Shown here one piece after another: positions 21,150-30,265 of a stretch of 64,000 nt of DNA (positions are counted from its first letter, which is position 1; the number at the start of each line of letters is the position of its first letter). The DNA is from Cycas panzhihuaensis (taxonomy: Eukaryota; Cycadophyta). Both the position numbers and the translations under genes were made by a program. The notes beneath the pieces are model-generated. The model was not told the DNA's origin and did not search any database. It saw only the letters and a program-made list of their open reading frames with translations. The DNA is taken from contig CM041465.1 in NCBI GenBank assembly GCA_023213395.1, positions 20,398,001 to 20,462,000 of the forward strand. Reading direction: 5' to 3'.

Positions 21150-22080
21150 CATCTTGGTCTTCATTTTGATCCTGACATGTGGGAGTATTGTTGTTTGGCT
21201 GTCTCTGATTGACAGTCTTTTGACTACTATTTTGTTGCTGACCTTGTTGTTGCCTTTGTTGTTGTCCCTATTGCTTTCCCCTACCTCTTCCACGACCTCT
21301 TCTTCCTCTGCATGAAGATTGACCTTACTGTTTGGTGTAGTATACTTCCTCATCCATGTCAGCTTCAAAGGCTGCATTAAGAGTTGAATCTAAAAGTGGG
21401 AAGCTAGTAGTGAAGGTCTTGTCATGTTTAATAAACTTCTCAGCTAATACTTCGAAGTTGAGGGTCTTTAGTATGCCAGATGACTGAAGATTTCCTAGTA
21501 GGTTCTTATAATCAGGAACATGTAGACTAGATTGAATTAGGAAGGCCCAAGTTATGCATTGGGTCTTAAAATCCCTATCAATGGCCTATTTAATGGGGTA
21601 AAGAGCATTGATGGTTTCATGTGCTTGCCCTTTCTGCATTCGCATCTTGTTCATCTTCAATACCATATAAACAAACTCCAAGTCTGATTGAGTATCAAAG
21701 TTTCTTTTGAGGACTTCGAGGACCTTGAAGGTAGTGTCGTGCTGCGTGTCATCGATTAGGTTGTGCAAGGAGTAATCTGTAACTAGCAAGATCCCTACTC
21801 TGATCTTCTAGTCTTTAATGATCCACTGTCGCTGTTGCAGATTATGAGCAAGAGGAGTTGGAGGTATGTAACCACTTTACGGTGTGGTGTCAGTCGTAGG
21901 TACTATCAGGGTTTACTTCAAGTGGTCTAGCTAGAGTCCCTCATACTTGGCTACATTCTTAACTCCCGTAAACCATAGATCCCAATTCTCCTTTCCTTTT
22001 AGCATACAGTTCACATTCTGCTTGAAGTTGGTCGATATGGTGGTGTGAAAAGATGAATAAGAGTGATGTATATAAATGTG
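21150..22080 (-). pseudogene. gag: Copia Gag (UBN2-type)
   Basis: Reading the minus strand from about 22080: LKGKENWDLWFTGVKNVAKY, then VTDYSLHNLIDDTQHDTTFK and LEFVYMVLKMNKMRMQKGQ, LPDYKNLLGN-like text and a Gly/Arg-rich tail (RGRRGRGRGK). This is the usual plant copia gag (gag_pre/UBN2) layout. A Cys-His zinc knuckle is not clear. The gag tail is only about 200 bp from the RT start, so protease and integrase have been deleted. Confidence 0.75.
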
Positions 22081-24190
22081 TAAGAAAATGCACTAAGTAG
22101 AAGAAGGTGGAGTCATTAACACTTGTGACAGGTCTACCTGACGCAGTAGGGAATAATGAAGTAATGTAATGTAAGATGTGGAAGCAAAGAGATCACAAAT
22201 AAGCATGTGATGTAAGTGATCTAATCAAGATAAGTGAGAAGGCCTATATAGAAGCTGGCATGTGAGTGCACACAACTGATAACTAAATTGATGTAGGATG
22301 TGTAACAAACCCAAACCTCTAACTTGTATCCAAAGTAGGTGAGGTGTTGATGCCTAAGGGGGCTTCTAGTATATATAATTAATGGCCTTCACCCGCGATA
22401 CCCACACCATGATGATGAAATCCAAGTAAACGTGGAGCCCAAGTACTGTCGGTCCTCACACAGTTCACCAGTGAGCAGCGATATATTCTTTGAAGAGAAG
22501 TACGTGCATGTCCCATGGCTATAACGGATATTGGCCCAACTAAATTAATTATCTTAATTAAGGGTTTTCAGTTTTCCTAGATGGTTATCAGGATAATCCC
22601 TGATTGGAGGCCATAGGTATGGCTAACCTGTCCCTCCACCACTATACCGGTTATGACCAGACCCAGTATGAAGCTCACACCTCCCTTAGGGCCTGGACTT
22701 TAGCCAACCTTGGTCTATTTTAACCAAGGTGAGTATGCACACAAGTTAAGAACTGGCGGTATAAAGTCATCGAGATGAGTTGATTTTAAGGAAAGTGCTC
22801 TTGTTCTCGAATGTCATGTAAAAATAATGGCGAATGTAAATGAATGTAAATGCTCCACTTAAGTGTTGTTGCCATATTGAAGTGTAGTGATGATGTGTCC
22901 ACCTAGTGCCCAAATAGCACTCAATGTGCCTAAGTGGCACTCAATGAAGTCTTCAAGTGTATGCAACCATTAAAATCATACACCTGATGAGCCAAATCAT
23001 CGGATATTACTCTGATCCAGATGATTAGCTTTACAAAGGATTTAAGCACCTTGTTCTTTTTACAAAAGGGCCAAAATATGCCTCTAAAAGCTACAAAGGC
23101 TATAAATGTCTTTAAAAAACCCCTTTTATATACAATAATTTTATTTATTTATTTATTTATTTTTTTTAAGAAGGGGAAAAAAGACTAAAATTTGAGAAAT
23201 ACAATGTATGCTGAAAAATTAAATTTTCAGCAAACTAAGTCTATTATTGTTAGGCGGTATGCATCTATTGTCTTCTTTATATGGCACAAATTTCAAAAAT
23301 TTTTGAAAAAATTAAAAATTTCTAGATTTACTGGCCTTCACCTGCACTTTACAAATATACAAAATTTTTTGAAAAATCTTATCAAAAATAGGCAAAAGCA
23401 TGATTTAACTTCATGACAAAATGTACTACAAAACCTAAAAATTGTCATAACTTTTCAATGGAGCATCAGATTCATGTGAAACCTATCCCAAATGATAGAT
23501 CAGGATGAGGAGATCCAAAAACATGTATTACAGCAAGAAAAAACTCCTCAAATTTTTCTAGATATGAGATTTTTAAATTTGGAGAATGGCTACAAAAATA
23601 GGTTGTTTGACCCCTTTAAACTCAAAATCTCATGTCACTGCAGTAGACAAAAGTGCTTAGGAGGCTAAGACACACCTATTGGTGAAATTTCGTGTAATTC
23701 TAGGCACTTTGATTTTTTGGCCATACCGCTGTACAGAAATCCATACAGTCTGTACCACGTCCATACGGTTTGATTTTATACTTTAAAATCTACCTCTAAT
23801 CAGTGAGAGTCATTGATTTCTTCTTCTCCAACCTTGAAATCTGACTTTTATTGCAAAAAAATGGCCAAAAATAGGCCAAAATGCCAGATTTGGGGCTAAA
23901 AAAGATGGCTGAAAATTGCTATCAACTGAGCAATTCCTGTGCTCCTTTAGGCCTATAAATAGGTTGCTTTTAAGTAGCCACACTCCTTCCTCTTATCTAC
24001 AAAAATAAAATAGTACAACAACATATAATTTTGTACTAAAAATACCTATAAAAGAGCTTTAAAAAAAATGGATTTAAAAAAATCTCAACTCTTCACTTCA
24101 CATGAATGGTGAAGAAGAGGAGAACATAGCTTGCAATCTCCTTGCAAGTGAGTGTGGCACTAGGATCCACCCAATGGATCTAATACCACT
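22081..24190 (-). other. Long 5' leader of the copia element with PBS
   Basis: About 2.1 kb lies between the 5' LTR and gag. Beside the LTR, the minus strand reads TGGTATTAGATCCA (about 24175-24188), matching 10 of 12 bases of the initiator-Met PBS TGGTATCAGAGC. A T-rich simple repeat (TTTA)n is at 23140-23170. No convincing ORF is present; such a long leader may hold introns or captured sequence, but I recognise nothing. Confidence 0.6.
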
Positions 24191-24556
24191 TGTTGAGAGA
24201 ATGGATCTAGGGATCTAGTGCACTACACTTCACAATGGTAAATAGTAGAGACAAGCACAATATACTCAATAAGAGAATGCTAATAGCTTGAGCTCAAAGA
24301 GGAGAAGTGTAGAATATATTCACTCTCCATGTAATTTCAGCTTATATAATAAGAATGCTCATTAGGGTTTGGAATTTGAGTTTTCCCTCCCAATGACATT
24401 CAAATGAGATTACATGAAATTACAATGAAATGAACTTTATGTTATTTCACTTAAGTGACTTAGGCACAGTCACCTTATCCTAAAGTTATAAACATAAAAG
24501 TGACTTTATCTAATTCTAACTTCATAAAATGACCATGTGACATTAACATCGTCACA
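24191..24556 (-). repeat. 5' LTR of the copia element
   Basis: This is the partner of 18625-18969, with the PBS on its inner side. Minus-strand TATA-like text (TTATATAAGCTG) is at about 24339-24350 in this LTR. Its outer edge abuts the CGATG duplication at 24557-24561. Confidence 0.9.
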
Positions 24557-24561
24557 CGATG

Positions 24562-25486
24562 GACTTGCCTCTCCTGTAGGTCATGATGGGCTGGCCCCAT
24601 CTCCTCCATCTCCATCATCATCATCATCACCTGGGAGCGCCCCCGCTCTGCCTACCTCGTCGTCACTGTCCTACCTCACTGCCCTATACGGATCTGCCAC
24701 ATAATCCATCATAGTGAGAAGGTCCAGCGATGTTGCCTCCACTGAGCACTAGACATGGCCCTGGTCCTCTATCCCCCTCAGCCTGGTCTACCACCTGTGG
24801 ACCATTGGGGCCCACTCTATAATGGGGTGTGGTCCCCCCGCTGGTACCACTGCTTCAAAATGATCAAAGAACCAACACTATAGTAATGTGTTGTAGGATA
24901 GTCCTCCTCTGCCTATCGTCCTCATAGCGTTAAGCTGCGTGATGAGGTTCGCCGCTATTAGGGTAGCCCAATCCATCCTCTCACCTACCTCATAATAGCG
25001 CACTACATCCATCCATCCCTGAGGGATGTCCCTATAGTTCAGTTTCTGGGAAACCCGGAACAGAATACACAATGTAATAAGTTTCCTCACCCGAGGAATC
25101 CTAGACATAACCATAGTTTGGAGAGGAACTCCTCTCCTCTCCTATCTATCCATCCATGTAAAGAATACCGATGCCTCTCTATGTGCTGCCTCATTGCTAG
25201 GCAGCACTCCCAGTGTCACTGGCCTCCCAGTTACCAGTACTCCCAATATCCATTGGATATCCCTCAGTGTCACTGTCATATCTCCCACCTGGGGTAGGTG
25301 GAAAACATGCCTCCTCCTGTCCCAGTGTGATACAATATCTATGAATAGCCACTGGCCTGATGTAAACTGAGGTGTCTTTAGGGCCTTGAATAGGTTGCAC
25401 CTCTGTAGGACCCCCTTGTCCTCCCTAGACATCATCTCTATATAGCTGAGCATTGTCATACCTATGTTCTTGCGGTTATCCGCCAT
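24562..25486 (-). pseudogene. Antisense PMD gene, 5' part of exon 1 with the plant mobile domain, F1
   Basis: The start is placed at ATG 25486 (MADNRKNIGMTML), which aligns with the R start MVENLENIGMAML at 33357. The fold is recognisable as the plant mobile domain (aminotransferase-like, PF10536): SGQWLFIDIVSHWDRRRHVF, then FHLPQVGDMTVTLRDIQWIL and the GRPVTLG motif, followed by WMDVVRYYEVGERMDWATLI. PMD proteins occur in transposons and in host silencing factors such as MAIL1. Single stops at about 25142 and 24878 are present, yet the rest is well preserved. It is transcribed opposite to gag-pol, from the promoter region at 25560-25730. Confidence 0.78.
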
Positions 25487-25625
25487 GATAATAGCCTGTC
25501 CACACCACAAAACCAGTCAAAATCAAGCCTACGTTAGTCCTCTATCTTCATGGCTATCTCTCAGTTCTGTCTGCTTGAGATTTGGGGCCTCATGCCCCCC
25601 CATCTTCTTTTTTCTGTAGATTTGA

Positions 25626-25724
25626 CTTTATACCATGCTAAACTTCGCGGTACCACAAAGTTTAGCTCGGGTCCCGTGGTGATCGGGGCCCCGTGGCAAA
25701 GATCACGACACCGTGATCTTTGCC
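25626..25724 (-). promoter_or_regulatory. Promoter of the antisense PMD gene with two dyads, F1
   Basis: Dyad 1 (25637-25666, 30 bp) has arms GCTAAACTT/AAGTTTAGC around GGTACC. Dyad 2 (25695-25724, 30 bp) has perfect arms GGCAAAGATCACG/CGTGATCTTTGCC. They are 28 bp apart, as in R. On the minus strand a TATAAAG box follows dyad 1 at about 25628-25634, and the PMD ATG is 150 bp beyond. The dyad-1 half GGTACCGCGAAGTTT is identical to a 15-mer in the F1 3' LTR U3. Confidence 0.65.
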
Positions 25725-25740
25725 GTGGTACAAATGGCAC

Positions 25741-26162
25741 CCCCCCAAAAGGGGGGGGTTTCTTCCCCAAGATCAAAATAATTCTTTCGGGTGGACCACC
25801 GTGGGGCCCACCAGGACCAGGGCTCCCTAATGCCTAGGTCCCTCCTTTTTCTGGGTCTAATTTGGACTCTGAGAGGTCTCTATTTGCCCATATGGGGCAC
25901 AAAAAATAATATAAAAAACAACAGAAATCATTTAATTCAAACTTTGAAATGGGATGGGTTTGATGGGATCGACTCACTGGGTCTGGTCTAACTATTGCCA
26001 TCTCAGTCTGATGATCCCGCTGGCTCTTCCCATGCTCTGATCCAATGGTCTGATCTCCCTCTGTGTACCTCTGAAGTCAGGCGGTACTCTGTTGCATAAG
26101 GAAATGGCTCTGGTTTCTCACGAGAGTTGATGAAAATGAATTCATTTCCCATTCAATTTCCT
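25741..26162. other. Spacer between the two divergent 3' genes of F1
   Basis: This starts with a C6-A4-G8 dyad (25741-25758) that R also has (33086-33102). I see no ORF with family support: the short frames here are GC-rich chance ORFs. The segment 25790-25900 is shared with R (about 32960-33060), where everything from there to the end of aRNH has been deleted. Confidence 0.5.
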
Positions 26163-26170
26163 TATATAAG
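26163..26170 (+). promoter_or_regulatory. Possible TATA box for the aRNH ORF
   Basis: TTATATAAGCAGGGG-like text in an otherwise mixed region, about 510 bp upstream of the aRNH ATG and divergent from the PMD promoter. A donor-like CTTGTAAGTG (about 26305) and acceptor-like CTCTCAGGTAG (about 26530) lie between it and the ORF, so a spliced leader is possible. There is no comparative support because R lost this region. Confidence 0.35.
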
Positions 26171-26674
26171 CAGGGGTCCCGATGAGCACTACTTCCGTTT
26201 TTGCTCTCGTGATAGCCATTTGAACTATCCTGTTTCCCTTATTGCTTTTATCTTCTGGTCCTACCTCCTATTGTGCTCCTTTGGTGCCCTTTTTTTCTCT
26301 TCCTTGTAAGTGCATTTATGGCACCTCATCATTGCACTTTTTCACGGGGCCCTTCCGTCTCGTTTTGTGCACCACTCCCATGCATGCCCAAGTTTATACT
26401 CATTTGGCTCATTTCTGCAGCCCTTTTATGCTCCTAGGGTCTCCAGAGGGAGTGCTCCCCCTGCCCAGGAGTATGTTATACTTCCCAAAGTGACCCTTGA
26501 AACTCCAGGGTCCTTTTTCTCTGCCTGCTCTCAGGTAGTGATTGGACTGCTTACTCTTGTCCTTGGGTAGCCTCATTACTAGGTCCTCCTACCCTTCACA
26601 GCCACTTATTACTTACCTCTCGACCTCTTCTTTTACTCCATTATTGTTCATTTACTACTAGGACTTTGTCACCC

Positions 26675-27098
26675 ATGTCCCTCTACATTTTTACCAATGG
26701 TGGAAGCTGCGGTAACCCTGGACCTTTTGCCGCTGCGTGGATTCTTCGCAGCCCCTCTGGACATGATTTCCTATGCTCTCGGATCTTCCTCCTAGAGGCT
26801 ACCAATAATGAAGCTGAGTACACTGTTGTCATTGGAGCTCTCACTGATGCTCTCTGTTTCCATCATGGACCTATTATTCTACTCTGCGACTCTCAGGTTG
26901 TGGTGTCCCATCTCACCTAGGTTTACCAGGTGCGATGCCCTCATTTGAGAACCCTTGCTTCTACCGCCAGATCCCTCCTAGCCCGCTTCTCATATATTGA
27001 CATTCAGCATATTCCTTAGGCCCTCAACACTGAAGCAGATAGTCTCATTCACCTCATCCTTGAGTGCTACCTTCCTCTTCTTGTTGACCGTCCCTGAG
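26675..27098 (+). pseudogene. Stand-alone archaeal-type RNase H (aRNH), F1
   Basis: The ORF begins MSLYIFTNGGSCGNPGPFAA, a plant-type archaeal-like RNase H. Glu46 and Glu48 (NNEAEY) and Asp72 (LCDSQVV) are present, and after the TAG at 26918-26920 (Gln codon) the frame continues to the C-terminal FSYIDIQHIP and NTEADSL with the last Asp. The first catalytic Asp is Asn8. In Tat-lineage elements this domain normally lies in pol between RNase H and integrase; here it is a separate ORF some 9.7 kb after integrase (3.7 kb without copia), 400 bp before the polypurine tract. A second, diverged copy with the same start (MTLSIFIDGGS) is at 48682. Confidence 0.8.
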
Positions 27099-27504
27099 GC
27101 TTGTTCGATTGCTTTGTCACCCAAGGCCTAGGTCATCATGCTCATCATCTTGCAATCTCTTCGCACCTCTGAAACTTAGCTGCTAATGAGGTTAAACTAT
27201 GGCGACTGCCAGTTTTGTTTACTTATTTCTCCTGCTTGATTATGTACATCCCTTTGCATCTTTTATGGTGGGGGCAACCCCCTCACCCTTCGTATTTCCC
27301 AGTTGATTTTCGGGTGGCACATAGGCAGCCCCTATGTTGTCTCCACCTCTGCCTTTATATCCACGTGTTCTGCCACGACACTCACTAGCACCCTTGACTA
27401 CTATTATGATCTTGTTTTATATATCTATATATACATGTGCTACTGACAGTTATATTACCAGCATTTGCCATCACACCATGCTTCTGAGCGGCGAGGCTCT
27501 ATTG
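27099..27504. other. Spacer between aRNH and polypurine tract, F1
   Basis: No gene is seen. It is shared with R (32462-32900) on the opposite strand. A TATATA-rich patch is at 27418-27440. The GAGCGGCGAGGCT text just before the PPT is conserved in R (AGCAGTGAGGCTT on its sense strand). Confidence 0.5.
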
Positions 27505-27516
27505 CCAAGGGGGCAG
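27505..27516 (+). promoter_or_regulatory. Polypurine tract, F1
   Basis: CCAAGGGGGCAG lies directly before the TGTTTCCC start of the 3' LTR. R has the matching CCAAGGGGGTAG on its sense strand (32451-32462). This position defines the plus-strand primer and confirms the LTR start. Confidence 0.8.
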
Positions 27517-30265
27517 TGTTTCCCAACTTCCTGGAATGGATACAGAGTGGTCGACTCAGGTAAGTGCAGGTATGCTTCTCACCTTATTGATTGTTTTCTT
27601 TTGTGATGAGTATATACTTGCATATTATGATTTCGTAAATGATCCTGTTGTCATCTACACCTATCTAGCCTATGACGATTATAGCGGGGGCATATTCCCA
27701 CCGAGTGTGGTACCCCGGTGGCTGCATCACTTCTCACATTCTGCCCTACTCACCTCAAGGCCTATTTGGCTTACATCATCCCTACCTGTGTGATGATCTA
27801 CCATCGCTTGGTTGACTTGCTGCACCCTTTGAGTCCCGTTGTTATCTCTTGGGGCTCATTTGCTTGCTTGTCTGCCTCTAGGCAAGTGTCCCTGCCCCCT
27901 ATCATCCTCCTTGGTCACTAGCTCACAGCCCAAGTTGGCTATTTGGGCCAGATTTGGCCTTTGGTCCTGCACCGTGGCAGATTTCGCATTACCGTAAGGT
28001 TTACAGTGGTACCGCGAAGTTTACTGTGGTATGACTGTTTCAACTTATTCTTAAAAATTTGCCATGGTAATTCTCACATTTATTATGAAACTACCACATG
28101 TCTCATGACTTAACTCACTGCCAGTTGTGCCCTAATCACTCGATTAGGGTTGGGGCTGGGTATTTAAGTCTTTCCTAATTCATTTTAGGGAACTTTTTAC
28201 TCATTTTTGGAAGGATCACAAGGAAAAATGCCCTACTCTCTGCTGTTCTTAACTGCTCCACTGCTGTTTCAAGACCTGATATTATTCTCCAGTGCCTAGC
28301 TCTCCTTTGGTATAGCTGTGACATCTTCTCAGCCCCTTACACACCTTAGAGAGGGCCTCCTTGTAGAGATTCCAGCACTTCCTTGCCCGGGTAGTCATCA
28401 AGCATTCTCAAGTGCAGGTTTTCCTTCAGCCATATTAGCAGGGGCTCTATACCTACTATTCCACAATTCTTTTACAGATTTCTTAGCCTCTTCCCAGTAG
28501 TTTTTTTATAGAGGCAAATGCCTCCCTTCTTCTCTACAGGTGTTTGTTGGTTTAGAATCTTCTCTTTGTCCAATTTATGCCCAGGTTTGCATGTTATTTC
28601 TAGCTTGTCTTAGCTTACTCTTTGGAGGTTATTTCTTGCCCTTATTTGAGACTATTCTTTCCTACTATTAGGGCATTTTTTCCTACATTTCATGTCCAGG
28701 ACAGCAGTCAAAAGGGAATACATAAGTTTTGGGATAGAGTTGGGTGGATTCCGCACCACCTTCCATGCTCCCTAAGAGGTTTTTGCCCTCCAAACCTTTC
28801 CTTTTGCCCCGTGCTGCTCTTGGAAGTGGAACAAGGGTTTAGTAGGCCATTTCCAGCCACTGAAATTAGCATTAACACTAGTTACAGCACTAGTTTGAGG
28901 GCTCATCTCTTAATTCGGGCAACACACATAAGCCCCAGCTACTTGTCCCTTGCTCAACTTTGTTCTTAGCAACTCGGTTTGCTTCCCATAGCACTCCGGT
29001 TTGTTGGGGGATCTCTTTGAGCCTCTTTGGACTCTTGTTGCCTCTATTTCTAGCCCTTTGTATAGCCATACCCTCACTGCCTTATGGCTTCTTGAGGGAG
29101 GGTAGGGTTACTCTTTGTGGGAGTGGGCCACTCCGAGGCTTACTCATCTATGTACCGTTCATTTGAGTAGTTCGTTTTGCAATAGATTATTGCCACAATC
29201 TTGGGTTTCATGTACGCTAACATATAGATATAGAGGTTTGTTCTTCATATATGTACACATATGTTGTTGGGACTCTATTTTGTGTTGTTAGCCTCTTTTC
29301 CTTGGAAAGGGTTATGCGTGCTTACATGCAGGTATACGAAGGGCACAAGGGATTTCCTCCACTTCTTTCTTGTGGGTAAGTACTTTTGCTTTTATTTATA
29401 TTTTGTTTTAGCATTTTGTTTGCTGCTATCATTTTGTCCTTTTTCCTTTCTTAGCACTCTAGTGTCATTTCCGGGGAAGGTAAGGAAGCCCCATGCTTCG
29501 TTCTACTATAATCCTTCTTGTTTGCTATGCTTTGTGGAGCGATCTTGGATACCTCGTGGGAATGCCACCACTCCAACTGCGTCTCCATTCTGAGTATGTG
29601 CACCCGCTCCACTTTATTTTCTTTTCTTTAAAGGTTTTTGCATGGTAGTAATTAGCTCATTTGAAAGGAAAAAGGAAACCAACTCTACCTTTCGATTTAT
29701 ATTCTGTTTGTTACATTTCTCGCATCATATCTATCATAGGAAAAGGTCTTAGGAAGTTTCCCCTTTTTACCTTTTCCCCTTCACCTTGTAAACTCCATTC
29801 TTGTCTCATTGACTTGTTATGCTTGGTTAGTTTGCTTGCATGCATCGTAGCACTTCCCTTTTGATCGGTCCATTCATCCTTCCTCAGTTTTCTCCTGCCT
29901 AGCTGGATAACCAAGAAGATCACATTCATAGGTTACTCACCTGCTTACCCTTTCCTCATTTCCCTCTACCCTAGGGAAACCCTTGAAGGGTTCTCTCCTT
30001 TCCCTTTCGGCCATCCAAGGGTGGTAGGATCCTTCCCCTAGGTCCATTCAAGCTAATCTTCCACCTCCTCCCTTCTCGTTTGAAGTGGGGAACCATCTTT
30101 AGGTAGCTGGATACCATCTACAGGTCCCGAACTCAAGCTCTAATGCACGGGGTGCCCTATGAGGTATTTGCCTTACTCGTAGGTTCTTATCTACACTCGA
30201 TAGTACCGTTGACTACCCTTGTTATTCTTACTCAGTTAGGTAGCTATCTCATAGACGTGCATCCA
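27517..30265 (+). repeat. 3' LTR of F1
   Basis: It starts TGTTTCCCAAC and ends GTGCATCCA, matching the 5' LTR at 7460-10207 at essentially equal length. It is followed by AAAAC, the target-site copy. The U3 array and TATA box are at 27970-28168. Beyond 30265 the sequence is that of the R 3' LTR. Confidence 0.9.
27970..28168 (+). promoter_or_regulatory. LTR core promoter with GGTACC array, F1 3' LTR
   Basis: The array ACCGTGGCAGATTTCGC, ACCGTAAGGTTTACAGT, GGTACCGCGAAGTTTACTG spans 27970-28033. GGTACCGCGAAGTTT at 28008-28022 is the exact 15-mer found, in the same orientation relative to transcription, in the PMD promoter of the same element. Dyad CCCTAATcactcgATTAGGG is at 28130-28149 and TATTTAAG at 28161-28168. 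Confidence 0.65.

Larger units (their letters stand above)
18625..24556 (-). mobile_element. Ty1/copia element inserted in the F1 PMD gene
   Basis: LTRs at 18625-18969 and 24191-24556 begin TGTTRAGRGAATGG and end CGTCACA. The 5-bp target duplication CGATG is perfect (18620-18624, 24557-24561). Sense is minus: the polypurine tract abuts the left LTR and an initiator-Met-like PBS abuts the right one. Gag (about 22040-21150) and RT/RNase H (about 20985-19470) are present, but protease and integrase are missing. The LTRs differ by only a few percent plus one short indel, so it is younger than its host F1. Confidence 0.92.
7460..30265 (+). mobile_element. Element F1, complete Tat-like Ty3/gypsy element with antisense PMD gene and 3' aRNH ORF
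   Basis: Two LTRs of about 2.75 kb (7460-10207 and 27517-30265) flank PBS, gag, pol, antisense PMD gene, aRNH ORF and polypurine tract. Total length is 22.8 kb, or about 16.9 kb without the 5.9-kb copia insertion. Flanks are AAAAT (7455-7459) and AAAAC (30266-30270), a 5-bp target duplication with one mismatch inside the R 3' LTR. The LTRs differ at roughly one site in ten over the part I aligned by eye, so the insertion is old. All genes have stops or frameshifts. Confidence 0.9.

Noticed and set aside
23130-23175. T/A-rich run in the copia leader as a poly-A tail of a LINE or SINE
   Set aside because: No target duplication or internal promoter boxes around it; it looks like a simple (TTTA)n repeat.
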